From Desmodesmus armatus (lineage: Eukaryota; Chlorophyta; Chlorophyceae; Sphaeropleales; Scenedesmaceae), in the NCBI GenBank assembly GCA_007449985.2, contig VIIQ02000565.1:372001-436000 (forward strand): a DNA stretch of 64,000 nt. Reading direction: 5' to 3'. How positions within the stretch are numbered: position 1 is the first letter of the stretch; every line of letters starts with the position of its first letter. The notes under the pieces were generated by a model. That model ran no database searches, was not told the DNA's origin, and saw only the letters and a program-made list of their open reading frames with translations. Of this stretch, positions 13,401 through 25,205 are shown one piece after another. The position numbers were made by a program, and so were the translations under genes.

Positions 13401-16400
13401 TGGGCCGAGCGCAGCGTGCGCGACAGTCGGGAAAACAACGGCGAGCTCGCAGCATTCGATCTGGCAAACAACCAACTGTTGTGGAGGAGAACGGTAAGTG
13501 ATGTTTGTGAGTCATATACCGGCGAAATCCGTTCACAGTCGGCCACGTCCAAAACCGCAGTAACACAGAACAACTTGCAGTCATGCAGTCCCTGACATGG
13601 CATCCTGTGCTATCATAGCACAATGAATGTGCTGAACCATGTTGTCTGTGCCTGTACCCACAGGTCCCCACTGCCGGCTTGCTCAACATCATTGGCGCGC
13701 CACACCTGGCAATTGACAGCACCTACGCCGCCACCTACTCGCACACAAAGACAGCAGACGTGATGCGCAGCCAAGTCATGCCGACTCCCCCGCCTGCCAG
13801 CACCGTTGTCATGCCTGACAGTGAGGCTGTGGTGCAACAAGCAGTGGATGTGCTAAGGGCTGCAGGCTACCCTCCGATGCCTATTGACCCAGCTAACTAC
13901 TGGAGCAGCGGTTGGCCACGGTTGAACCCTGAACCCAAGCTCACAGAGTCACCTCAGGATGCTGGGCTGCAGCTGCCACTGTAAGTTGACTCACTGCGCT
14001 TCAAATTTCTCGCCTGGTTGAACTTGTCGGTGAAGATTATTGCGCTCCAGTGCAGGGCCACTCCAGGGGATCAGCTAGCCAACCTCGCTCGACCATTGTG
14101 GCTTGTAGCAGGCCGCCTGCTGTGCCTGAAAGTTTCAATAGCCGCTTTGCATGCAAATGCATGTTGCGTGAAAGAGGTGCTGCGCATCTGCATGCAGAAT
14201 GCTGTACATGTAGGTGAGGTGCCGCAGTAGCCTACTCAACTTCCAGATGATGAAAAACCCATCGGTATCTCGAATCAGAGGTACACCAAACTATCTGCTG
14301 TCTCCTGTTCTGCTCAGGTTCCATGCCAACATCTCTGCTCTGCAATCCAAGGTGCTGGATCTCCCAGACGCAGCTTGGACCCGCGATCACCAAGCTGTGC
14401 ACAACGCCATCATGACTGGCCGCACACAGGTGGGCATTGCAGGTTCAAATGACAACACACAGCCCCCACCATGTACTAATTGTGACACTTTAACAACACA
14501 ATATCTGGCCGCCATAGGGCCTACGACCGTCATAGGGCCGGTTGCAGTAACCATGGCTGCCGTCCGATGGCGGCACTTGTGATTTTGGCGGTCAAGTTTC
14601 CTGCATGCACCTTTGCCAATGCTTCTTCCCATGACGTATCACCATGCCATCATGACTGGCCGCACACAGGTGGGCAGCGCAGGTTCAAATGACAACAAGG
14701 GGGTTGGGGTGCCCACCAGCTGGCCACATGCACAACAGCAGTGAACCCGACCACCGGGGCCACAGGCAGGGCCTCACCCATAAGAGAAGCCTAACACCCC
14801 ACTTTTCGAGCAGCACCAGGTCAATTAGAATGTTTTTGCCACATCAGCTTGGCATGCACTGCCGCTGGCAGCTAGCCTGGCAACGGTAGGGCAACGGTTG
14901 CCCGCCATAGTGTGCACGACGCCACATGGAATGGTGCTGCCAGCAGTGTAGTACAGCACATGTGGTTGTTGCCTGACTAGACTGTTGATGGTGGTTGAAG
15001 CTGAGGCCCTGAGACTGGTGCATCTACAACTGCACATTGCTGCTTGCAGAACATGGACAAGTTCAAGCCTGGCGTGGAGGGCATTGTGCTGATCTTCAGT
15101 GACAATGAAGGCAACAACGTCTACGAATTCCCCTACTACCGCATGCTCAAAGATGAACTGGAACCACTACTGCTTGAGGTAGGCCCCACCCCACCCCACC
15201 CCACCTCCTCCCAAACAGAAGCAACTTGCTGCGGCAGCCAGGCAACACTGTTTTGTGTGGGAGAATAAAGCTAGAGCGTTGTTTCCAATACAGCATCCAA
15301 CCGCTTGTCAACCAAGCTTGCCCGGGTGTCATCAACTCGAACTCGGCGCAAACGTCTGTCAACCTCCGCCTCTACAAATCGTGCTTCACTGTTTCAATGC
15401 TGCTGCTTCTGCGTCTGCTGCTGCTGCTGCTGCAGATCTTGGGCCCAGCAGACCTGTACAACGTAGTGCGCCTCCAGCTCGCCCGCATGGCCCCTGGCAC
15501 CTCGGACATAAAGACACACCAGGACATGGGAGGCTATGCCATTCACGGTCACCGCATCCACGTCCCTCTCACCACACACCCACTGGTGTCGTTCTCTCAG
15601 TGCCCTGACGGCGACGGCAATGCAGCAGCATTGGTGCAGGGCCTTGCCGCCGCAGCTGCTGCTGGAAGTGCGCATGGCAGCCTACGCAAGCTGACTGCTG
15701 CTGAGCTGCCGCAGCATCCCCCTACACCTGCAGCCGAGGTACCATCCGTCCCTCTTGAGGCAGGTAGGGCATCAGGAGCTTCCAGCAAGCAGGGTACACA
15801 GCAGCGTAGGCGACTGCAGCAGCAGCAGCCTATGGAACCCGAGCCTCCAAGATTCAACATGCAGCAGTGGGTTGCACAGCAGGAGCAGGCTCAGGCATCC
15901 ACTGCTCATCAGCTTCCAAGGCCCCTGGAGCTACTGCCTGTGGATACCGTAGGGGGTTACTACACTGGGTATCTCCAGCAGGGAATGCAGGAAGTAGGAG
16001 AACAAACCAGGGTCAATGCGGCTTACCAGCGCCGCCCACAGCAGGCGTCATCGGCATCCACGCCAACTCCTCCTGAGCCTCAGCCGATCGACCCCCGTGA
16101 TGTATATTACTTGGGCGAAGCAGCGGGGGGTTTGCCGCAGCATACCTCACAGATACACCAGCAGCAGCAGGCAGCAGAGCCCAAACACAGCAGCACCTTG
16201 ACCACAAAACCCACAGGCTGCAGCAGAAGCGGCGGCAGTTGGAGCGTCTGAAGCAGCGGCGCCAGAGACCCTGTATGAAGCTCTTCACCCCGGAAGGCCT
16301 GGTGTTCGAGCTCAACAACAGGGTTCCGCACAAGGTGTCAAACCCCGCAGCATCCCACACGACTCGCATCCATCTCGTAATCGATGTGTTCGAGTCATCG

Positions 16401-16742
16401 CGAGCTCGAACCCCAGTGCCACCTGGCTCGAGCTGCGAGTACGGTGCGATGCCGGTGGGTGCGCTGCGTCACCTGCAGGATATGCTCGAGGATAACGCAG
16501 ATATTGAAGCAGTAACGGAAGAGATCCGGGCGATCGTTGCATCGCCGGGGATGACGTGCGTCGATCCAGACGGCAAGCGCATCATGCCTTTGCGGAAGCA
16601 CGACACGAGGATGACTGCGGCGGAGATGGCGGAGTTGCAGGGCGAGGAAGAGCTGGTACAGCAGCTGTTGACACAGTTGCAGACCGTTGTTGCTGAACAG
16701 CACAGAGATGGATCGACAGCTGCCTTGAACTCCCGGTACTGA
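10416..16742 (+). CDS. Membrane-anchored propeller-like / Asp-Asn beta-hydroxylase fusion protein
   Basis: Predicted Fe(II)/2-oxoglutarate oxygenase of the aspartyl/asparaginyl beta-hydroxylase family. Exons: 10416-10735, 10858-10903, 11295-11427, 11668-11717, 11977-12057, 12426-12530, 12969-13154, 13329-13493, 13664-13980, 14318-14429, 15050-15178, then 15436 to stop 16740-16742; phases close through the eleventh exon. Order: basic N-terminus, one hydrophobic segment near residues 58-75 (VVLQCIAFMLLSAAVFLVA), so a signal anchor; a central region of repeated beta-strand patterns (VRVGDRVYVCSTGNGTILEL, GVVAWGGDLIMLDSDNGALV, GLAVLDDIAYFGITTWAERS) like a six-bladed propeller; then the hydroxylase. 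Candidate metal ligands are H-x-D in KTHQDMGG and His in RVPHKVSN, with a 2-oxoglutarate Arg in TTRIHLVIDV. A Gln-rich stretch splits the domain, and the frame changes by -1 between about 16100 and 16250. TGTAA signals at 16762, 16773 and 16827. About 980 residues. Membrane topology and the propeller assignment are inference. Confidence 0.8.
14404..14697 (+). repeat. Duplicated 3' end of hydroxylase exon 10
   Basis: About 55 bases covering the end of the exon that stops at 14429, its donor and the first intron bases recur at about 14643-14697 with few changes. Both copies keep the ACACAG/GTGGGC junction. The second has no acceptor of its own, so it looks like a decoy donor. Confidence 0.7.
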
Positions 16743-17614
16743 TGGTTTGGGATTGTGAAGCTGTAATATGGGTGTAAAACAATAGAACAATATTGGCAGA
16801 ATGGATGAAGGTTACACCCGCTTGCCTGTAAAATGCTGCTGCCACATCATGATATATCAGATAGCCACTATGCAGCCTTCAATACAAGTGTGCTGTACAG
16901 TAGCACTTTCCTGCCTTTGGCAGTACTACCAATACCAATACCAATATTGCAGGGGGTGAACCCTCTTCCCCGGCACTAGTCAGCGAGCATGTCTGCTCAT
17001 GGGGGCTTGTCACATATATCAGCACCCTTCCTCTTCGCATTCAAGTGGCGATTGAGATCACCCGCACAAGTACGTCAACTCCGTACCAGATAAGCCTCGG
17101 GGTGGGGCTACTACACTACACTTGTAGTGCTACCTGTGCTGCTCTAATCACCAGCACTGCTGACAGCGACGTTTGCTTTGCGGCCTGCATCAGGGCGGCA
17201 TGAACTGAACCGGCCTGCATTGCTCACCAACCAAGCAAGTGTCCTCGAAGCATAAGGCATGTAACAAGCAAGCCAAGCAAGCTGCTGCTCGGCAGCCACA
17301 CAAGAACTGCGCACACTGTGTTGCCACCACTTGCCAACAGCTGCTGCCATACAGCTAGCTGTGCCAGCACAGCACAGCACAGCACAGCACAGCACAGCAC
17401 AGCACAGCACAGCACAGCACAGCACAGCACAGCAGCAGCAGCAGCAGCAGCAGCGCAACACCTCCGCACCCTCAAGATCAATAGCTGTCTGCACCAGTCT
17501 CGCCATGCTGCATTTCAGGCTGTACACTCCCTGCTCAGAAAGCCACTGAGCTCCCACCACCCAAAGCACCCAAACCACCACAGCAGCAGCAGCAGCAGCA
17601 GCAGCACAACGACC
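16743..17614. other. Intergenic region between convergent genes
   Basis: Holds three TGTAA signals just after the hydroxylase stop (16762, 16773, 16827), then no recognised gene. A pentanucleotide array of AGCAC units fills 17365-17433 and runs straight into AGC triplets to about 17454. A second CAG tract lies at 17581-17605. Confidence 0.5.
17365..17454. repeat. AGCAC pentanucleotide array grading into AGC triplets
   Basis: About thirteen perfect AGCAC units followed directly by AGC triplets. The same pentamer class, as GTGCT or GTACT, recurs in introns at about 27740-27780, 35610-35870, 40460-40490, 40650-40680 and 47320-47480. Confidence 0.9.
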
Positions 17615-17956
17615 TCACACCAGATACTGCGACGGGCTCACTGCACCGCTCCCGCCCTGCTCACTATCAGGCTGCCCACTCTTGGTGCTAAAACCCCGCA
17701 GGACGCTGGAGTTGAACCCCCCACCTCCCACCCCCAGCGGTGAAGTGCCCCCACCACCCAAAGCACCGTCACTACCATCAGCAGCAGCAGCAGCAGCAGC
17801 AGTGTCAGCCGCCGCCTCTGCCTCCAAGAGTGCTGCTGTTGCTGCTGCTGCTACTGCTGCTTCAGCGCCCTGCTGCCGTATCGGGGCGTCGGCTGCTGCT
17901 GCTAGTGCTGCTGCTGCTAGGAGGTCATCTTGGGTGTGACCCTCTGCTCCATCCCC

Positions 17957-17993
<37 letters not shown>

Positions 17994-18718
17994 GCTTCGT
18001 CCAGGGCTCCACTACCACCACCACCTGCTGCTGCAGGGTGTTCTCGTCCCCCTCCTGCTGCTGCTTCTGCTGCTGCTGGCTGCTGCTGTAGGCGTGAGGG
18101 AGGCAGGGAGCCTGGGTTGAGTAGGTCAATGGCTGCTGCTGCTGCCAGTAGTCCTGTGGAGTCCTGCACCCTGCCGGCATATGCTGACCCGTACTGCAAG
18201 ACATTAGAATGGAAAACATGACTGTTGAATGGAAGATCATCAGCATTGTTGTGACAAAGCTGGCAGCATATGCTGTGATGTGCAGCAGAAGCATGTGCCC
18301 AAGAAGAGGGGTCAATAGTCAAAATAGACGGAAGGGTGCTGCCCTGTGGCTCTTGAGTCCCCCTTGACGGCGAGGCAAGCTTGCCCCATTGCCCTCCCCC
18401 ACCCTGGGTCACTGTCGCCCCCCCCCCCTTTCCCCCCCCCCCTCCCCCCCCTCCCCCCCCCCCCCCCCACCCCCCCCACCCCCGCCACCACTGTGACCAC
18501 CGCCACCAACACCATCACCAACACCAACACAACTCCTCCCTCTCCCCCTCCCCCCCCTGCCTCCCCCCCTCCCCTCTCTCCTCTGCCCCCCCTGCCCCCC
18601 CCCTCCCCCCCCCCCCCCCCGTCCCCCCCCCCCTTCTCTCTCCCTCCTCACCAGCTTCTCAGGCACCTCAGGTTCAGGCACTGCATGCAGCATGGGGTGA
18701 CTGACAGACCCGCCACCT

Positions 18719-18771
<53 letters not shown>

Positions 18772-20826
18772 CGACGTAAGCGGCATGGGTCTTCCTCACA
18801 GCACAAGCAGCAGCAACCAGCACTGTTCAACTACAGACATTCAAGCACCACCACTTTCTGCTCGCTGCAACTGATGTGTGTTGCAGGTCTGGCATGGGAT
18901 CGGCATGAATAGAAGAGAAAGGATTGGGGGCTGCTGTGCAGATGCCTCTCTCTCCCCACCCTGTTCCCCTGCCCAGCCTAAGCATGCAAGGCTCCGTGTC
19001 TCAGCACCCATTCATGCTGCATGCTACTCGCTGCTTGCAACACGCTACTCGCCTTGTATGTGCGCCGGCTGTGTTCAGGAAAGCTCTCACCGACCCCCCC
19101 CCCCCATGCACACAAAACCTGATGGTTGATGCATTGGCTGGATGCACCCCCCGTGTCTACACATCCCTACCCACAGCCACAATCCCTATAGCCCCCTACC
19201 CAGCGGTCTGTGGTATGCCTCCTGTGCATTGTAGTACCCCGCATACACACCTCCCAACCCTCCCTCCCTCACACTCTACCGTAGTGATCTTTGAGGTTCG
19301 ATAAATAAATAAATATTTATGAAAGGTTGCGAAATATCGAATGCTTCAAACAATTGCCAGCTCGCCTTCCTCGGATGCGTTGGACAGTCGGACCTGAAGT
19401 TCAACCCGACTGAAGGCCTTGTACAGCGGTCTCTGCACCCTCCAGCCCCAAATATAATCAAATTATAGTATTGTGGTAATTTATTAGTTATTTTCAGGTC
19501 TCAGGCATCACACCAAGCCTTCGAGAAGGCCACATGTCATATTGATCAATCGAAGTACAGAACCCATCAGCAACTTTGCTGGGTGCCTTATCGAATGCCT
19601 CAAGCATTTATATATTGCAGTCGATAAAACAATTCTTGAACCTCAAAGATCACTACGGTACTCCCCCTCCCCCCTCCCCCCCCCCCCCACACACCCACCC
19701 TCTCTCTGTCGACACACCCTCTTCTCTGCCCTCGCACCCCCGCCCCCTCCCTTACAACACCCACAAACTCAACATGCCCCCACCCACCAGTCTGTGGTAA
19801 GCCTCCTGTGCAGTGTAGTACTCCGCATACAACCCTCCCTCCCTCACACTCTGCCCCCCCCCCCCCCCCACACACACACCCTCTTCCCCGCCCTCACACC
19901 CCACCCATCACGCCCCCTCCCTTACAACACCCACAAACCCCAACAGCCCCCTACCCACCAGTCTGTGGTAGGCCTCCTGTGCATTGTAGTACTCTGCATA
20001 CACCGCATAGTAGTCATCAGGCCGACTCCTGTCCCCCCCACTCCCCAACCCCCCACTCCTCCCTCCTTTCCCTCCTCCTCCCCTTGCCCCCCCCCCCATT
20101 CCCCCCCTCCCCCCCCCTCCCCCCCCCCCCCCCCCACAACAGCACCACTGGTGCTGGGGCCCACCGCCTGCTCACTCACCAGTCTGTGGTAGGCCTCCTG
20201 TGCGTTGTAGTACTCTGCATACACCGCATAGTAGTCATAGGGCCGGCTCCTGTCCCCCCCACTCCCCAACCCCCCACTCCTCCCTCCTTTCCCTCCTCCT
20301 CCCCTCGCCCCCCCCCCCTCCCCCCCCTCCCCCCCCACAACAGCACCACTGGTGCTGGGGCCCACCGCCTGCTCACTCACCAGTCTGTGGTAGGCCTCCT
20401 GTGCGTTGTAGTACTCTGCATACACTGCATAGTAGTCATCAGGCCGGCTCCTGTCCCCCCTGCTGCCCATCCCCTCAGCCATAGCAGCAGCATGAGTAAG
20501 AGCCGCAAGCCTCGACTGAACCTGCCCCCTGGGCCCCAACCCCCCAAACACACCCCCACCATACTGCCCCACTCCCCCCATTGCTGGGGAAGACACTCCC
20601 CCGTACGCCCCACGGAGGGGGTCACCGTGCCCCGCACCCCCACCCCCACCCCCGCTCGCCCTTGCGTTTGTGCGGGTGCGGGTGGGGTAGGGGGAGGAGA
20701 TTGGGTGGATAGGGGAACCGACAGCGGGGGAGCCCTCGCGTTTCAGGGCCCCTCGCCCTCTCCCGCTGCGTCCCCTACCCCTCCCAGGGGGTCGCCCCCT
20801 GCCACGGGTTGCTGCAGGCCTGCCCC

Positions 20827-20872
<46 letters not shown>

Positions 20873-20993
20873 CCGTCCGGTGTTGACAGTCAAAGATGGT
20901 GCGTACTGCTGCTGCTGCTGCTGCTTTTCAAACTCCTCCAAGCTGGGGTGGTGGAAGTCACCACCTGCTACTGCTGCTGCTGCTGCTGGGTCC

Positions 20994-21045
<52 letters not shown>

Positions 21046-24000
21046 AAGAGGGTCCTAGCAGGGGTACCATTGCCTGAACCAATGGCAGAGAGGACCTCAA
21101 ATGAATCAACCCCCGAGCAGCATCCTCAGAGTGACGCGGCTCCCTCACTATCGCCCCTGCTGCTGCCAAGCCGTCAGACGCTGCTGCTGCTGCTGCTGCT
21201 GCTGGGTCAGCCGCCGGCCCAATTGCTGCTGCTGCTGCTGCTGCTGGATCAAGGTGCAGCCCTGTCTGTGCATTGTGGTGGAGGCCTGCCCCCCAGGTGA
21301 AAAGGTCCGACACCCCATTTGCTGCTACTGGTGCCAATGCTGCTGCTGCTGCTGCTGCTGGGTTCAGACCATCCTGCTGCTGCTGCTGCTGCTGCTGCTG
21401 CAGGTGCAGCCGTAAGGCAGTAAACCGGTCATTCTTGTGACTGAGATCTTCCCCACTGCTGCTGCTTGAAGCCTCACCCAAGAGACCCCCCTTAACCCCC
21501 TTACCCCCCCCCCCACCCCCACCCCCTCCCTCATCACCCCCTCCCTCACTGCCACCCTCCCCAGGGTGACTGTATGTGAGGTCGAGGCCATGGGGTTTGC
21601 CGTGGGAGTGGGGGTGGGGGTGGGGTGGTCCACCCCCCTCTGATCCGCTGTAGCTGAAGGAATCGGTCTGCAGGACAGACGGCAGGCGGCAGGGCAGAAA
21701 AACAGTGTAGTGCAGTGCGATGAATGAACATCATGATGAGATGCAGCACAGCTTGTTTGTGGGTGGGTGGTGGTGGTGGGTGGCTGCATTTGGGGATGCA
21801 GTCAAGCTTGTTTGTGGGTGGGTGGTGGTGTTCTGTGACTGTATGTGAGATCGAGGCCGTGGGGTTTGCTGTGGGAGTGGGGGTGGGTGGGCCACCACCC
21901 TCTGACCCGTTGTAGCTGAAGGAATCAGTCTGCAAATCACAGTGAAATTCGATACAGGGGGGTAAGGGAAGAAGGGCAGGGAACAGGGCAGATGTTGGGT
22001 GATGAATCATTCAGCAAGTGCTTCCTGCATGTAACCTGACCCCCACCTTGTACATATCTCAGGCCTTTATACAAGTACCCCCATCAAACCCTGCTGGTTT
22101 CACCTTGCTCCTGTGTTTAGCGAGCTTGTTGCAGTGGCGTGGTGCAGAACCCCAATGGGGGGCAGGGGGGAAGCACGGGGAGGGCAGGGAATTGTGCAGG
22201 GTTACGGTGCGATCAGTCACCACGGCCTAAACCTCATGAGCCCTTTGTGTTCTTACCTTGCTCCTGTGTTTTGCGAGCTTGTTGCGGTGGCGTGGTGCAT
22301 CGTCAATGTCTGGCAGCCACTCTGGTGCCTCCTGCTTGACGTCCTGTCCATCCCCCGGTGACACACGTGGGCGCTTGTACACACCATCCTCGAGGGGACA
22401 GCCTGCCTCCTGGCAGTAGCGCCTGAACAGCTGTGGAGGTGTTTGGGGCGTTTGGGGGGGGGGGGGGGAAGAGGGAGAGGGGAAGAGGGGTTAGATGAGG
22501 TGCAACAGGTCATGTATTTTGTTGACGAGGAAGGGGGGGGTGAGGGGGTGGTAGACCTGCCCCTGGTGAGACACGTGGGCGCCTGTACACACCATCCTCT
22601 AGGGGACAGCCTGCCTCCTGACAGTAGCGCCTGAACAGCTGCGGTACAGGGGGGGGGGCAAAAGGCAAAGAAAGAGGGGAAGGGTTATGAGAGCTGCAAC
22701 AGGTTGTGTGTTTTACACGCGGGACGGGGAGGGGGACGGGGATGGGGGGGGGGGGGACCATCCTCTAGGGGACAGCCTGCCTCCTGACAGTAGCGCCTGA
22801 ACAGCTGTGGAAGTGTTTGTGGGTTTTTTTTTGGGGGGGGGGGAGGGTAAAGAGGGAAGAGGGGTTAGATGAGGTGCAACAGGTCATGTATTTTGTTGAC
22901 GAGGAAGGGGGGGGGGGTGAGGGGGTGGTAGACCCTGCCCCTGGTGAGACACGTGGGCGCCTGTACACACCATCCTTCAAGGGACAGCCTGCCTCCTGAC
23001 AGTAGCGCCTGAACAGCTGCGGTGAAAGGACGGGGGCTAAGACGGAGAGGGGCAGGGGAACAGGGGTCAGGTGACGTTGAACATGACATGTGGTGGTGGT
23101 GGTGGTGGGGGGGGGGGCAGGGAGCTCCCTCGAGGCACTTCACACAACGCCTCCCTGGAAGGAGAAAGGATGTGGGTATCACATAACACATAAAACAAAA
23201 GTTGCTGCAAGGGCCCTTGCTGTTGATGGGTGGGGTTGTTGGCGGGGGTGGGGGGTGGGGGGTGGGGGTGGGGGTGGGGGGGTGGGGGGGGGGGGGGGGG
23301 GGGGGGGGGGGAGGGGGGAGTGAGGGGGGGGGGGGTTGTCTACCAGTAGGTTGGTATAAAATGGTCCAGGATCCTTGAGACCCTTGTAATTCGGTGAGCA
23401 AACAAGGGCAGCTGGGATTGCAAAAGCATTGATGAGGGCACCTGCTATGAGTGCTTTCTGCAACATACTTGACCTAAAACCCATACATATTATACTAAAC
23501 AGTCATTCATGCTGTTGGCGCAGACGTTTCAGTGTTGAGCGGACGACTCATTGCTGCTGTTGAGCTGATTGCCACTCATTCCGAGAGGTCGTCCGCCAGT
23601 ACCTCGAAGCAAGGGTGCGTTTAAAGTTATGGATATAAACAAACACCAGAAACGCTTTCGAAAAACAACGGGACCCAAAATGGCGCGGATTACGGGGCAG
23701 CCACAGCAGCAGATTGTAGAAAAACAAGAACAAAGGGAGACGCGACGTGCTTCGTTGCATCGATGATATACTGACATGAAATGCTTGATTGGAATGCCTA
23801 ATTAGGCAAGGAAAAAGGCATGCAGAAAAGCTGCTACCCTGGCAGCAGCAGCAAGCAACTTTGCTCACCAGCATCTCTTCTGGGGGCAGCTGCAGCACAA
23901 AAAAGAAGGTTGTTACAGGGTGAAATTGTTTTACATATGTAAATTCTTGCAGCCTAGGTATAGCCAGTCCAAGATACTCACGAAGCCTCGACGCCCTGGA

Positions 24001-24150
24001 AAGTGCTGTTGTCGCACTGCTTTCTGAGCCTGTGTGAGGGGCATGGTGCAGATGTGCTGAATATATAGCAGACAGAAAATCAGAAAGTAAATCGACACTA
24101 GAAAGATCAGCACTCACAGTCTGGCGACCCCAATGGACTGGTTCGTGGCG
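17615..24150 (-). CDS. Low-complexity, AT-hook-like protein of unknown function, with tandemly copied exons
   Basis: I do not recognise this gene, and it may be more than one. Convincing minus-strand pieces with GT-AG borders, from the 5' side: 24118-24145; about 23996-24054 (LTQAQKAVRQQHFPGRRGF); about 23870-23891 (LPPEEML); 22256-22430 (FRRYCQEAGCPLEDGVYKRP, then LPDIDDAPRHRNKLAKHRSK); copies with TDSFSY near 21670 and 21930; a long exon 20381 to about 21480; 18652-18716 (HPMLHAVPEPEVPEKL); terminal exon 17615-18193 ending in TGA. The long exon is Ala/Gln-rich from CAG repeats and contains RGRGRPPGRGRGRSGRGRG, which resembles AT-hooks and suggests nuclear DNA binding. It ends in a Tyr-rich DDYYAVYAEYYNAQEAYHRL block. 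Poly-G tracts break the frame in places, so I give no full protein. The initiator is not identified. The gene could be real, decaying or partly mis-assembled. Confidence 0.5.
19201..20456 (-). repeat. Tandem copies of the DDYYAVYAEYY-encoding exon end
   Basis: Five copies of one segment start on the plus strand at about 20381, 20180, 19959, 19788 and 19201. The first three encode SRPDDYYAVYAEYYNAQEAY with at most one change and are followed by a good or fair donor. The last two are shortened and diverged. Poly-C tracts separate the copies. Spacing between the first two is 201 bases, which keeps frame; the next is 221, which does not. Confidence 0.85.
19277..19660. mobile_element. 384-bp AT-rich element with 23-bp terminal inverted repeats (MITE-like)
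   Basis: The ends 19277-19299 and 19638-19660 are perfect inverted repeats of 23 bases beginning TACCGTAGTGATC. Both flanks carry CTC (19274-19276 and 19661-19663), a possible 3-bp target-site duplication. The interior is much more AT-rich than its surroundings, has no coding frame, and further subterminal inverted similarity (a CGAATGC near each end). Length, inverted ends and lack of an ORF fit a non-autonomous DNA transposon. A 3-bp duplication is typical of PIF/Harbinger or CACTA families, but the ends match neither convincingly. Confidence 0.7.
22332..23022 (-). repeat. Four tandem copies of the YCQEAGCPLE exon
   Basis: Copies lie at about 22340-22430, 22560-22641, 22762-22811 (shortened) and 22933-23022. 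The three longer ones encode FRRYCQEAGCPLEDGVYRRP with few substitutions (one has Lys for Glu). The intervening sequence, a poly-G run plus a segment containing GAGGTGCAACAGGTCATG, is copied too, giving units of about 180-220 bases. Only the copy at 22340-22430 continues into the acidic and basic segment that ends at a consensus donor. Confidence 0.85.
23279..23332. repeat. Long poly-G tract
   Basis: A nearly pure run of G interrupted by a few T and A bases, one of the longest in the window. Comparable poly-C tracts occur at 18418-18480, 18541-18640 and 32710-32759. Such tracts are prone to slippage and assembly error and can form G-quadruplexes. Confidence 0.9.
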
Positions 24151-24439
24151 CTGCAAAAAAAAAAACAGGGTTGTATTTTGTCACAGGGGTTGCATGACAT
24201 ACTGAACGTTGTGTGACGCATGACAGTTTGTACTGATTCATGCTGAGGTATGCACTTTTGGTTTAATTGATTTTTAATAATACAAGGCAACCCTGAAAAT
24301 GGTATCACATGGCATCCTAAGTGAGGTGCAGGCCCTGAGCAGTACAGCAAGGCGCCCAGGCATGGTAAGCCATCCATCACACAACCCTCAGCATATATAT
24401 ATATATATGCCAATGTACTGTTGCATTTGCAGTGCACAC

Positions 24440-25167
24440 AAGCATGTAGGCTCGCTCACAAATGAGGAAGCTCGACGCGGAAGCCATGGGGCGGTCATAC
24501 ACACCCACTGCACCCTGCATTCCCACATGCACCCAAAACAGAGGGACATTGACGCGGGATGCTACGCCCACACCCAACAATGAACAGCAAAGCAGCCTGA
24601 AAGCAGACTGTAGGGAGGATTGGCATGACAGCAAGCACCCAAACTGGTGGCACGCATGTCCAGATCCAATCCCTGCAGCGCCAACTTGCGACCCCCAGGC
24701 ATGAAGTGGGGAAACAACCCGACACAATCGACTAACCTGTGTGTCGACAACCTGAAGGCCTACATGCAGCTGCAGTAATGCCCTCAATTGCTGTTTGCCG
24801 CCACGCGATATGACTTCAACAAGGCATGCCCTCACTTGCTTAGGGGGGGGGGGGGTAAATGCTTTGTCCCACACATGACACACGACACAGGGGCACACCC
24901 CTCTTGTACAGCCCAATAGTGTGGGAGCTGCAGCAGCAGCTGGTGCAAAAACGCATGTTCGTACGAACAAGACAAGACGCAGCTGCTTGCATGTTCCAGC
25001 TTGCCCTGCCGTACAGACAGGGAATACTTGACCTCGGACGCTTGTGCTACTGTACAGCCAAAAATGCAAGAAGAAAAGAAACCAGCGCGTTTTGTGCTAC
25101 AGCCAGCGAGAAACAGCACCCTTAGCCACGGAACACCATGCGTTTCAAGAACTCCTGACCACCCTGC

Positions 25168-25205
<38 letters not shown>

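Noticed and set aside
14450..14700. GGTTCAAAT as a tRNA B-box
   Set aside because: It is part of the duplicated exon-end segment; no A-box or cloverleaf could be formed around it.
18346..18912. Pro-rich plus-strand frame
   Set aside because: Produced by poly-C tracts at 18418-18640; no splice or homology support.
19808..21046. 412-codon plus-strand Pro-rich open frame
   Set aside because: It is the complement of poly-G/CAG tracts and of the minus-strand exon with good donors; Pro and Cys runs follow from poly-C and CTG.
24377..25069. 230-codon minus-strand frame
   Set aside because: No recognisable domain and no match to the missing SFT2 C-terminus; contains poly-G-derived runs.
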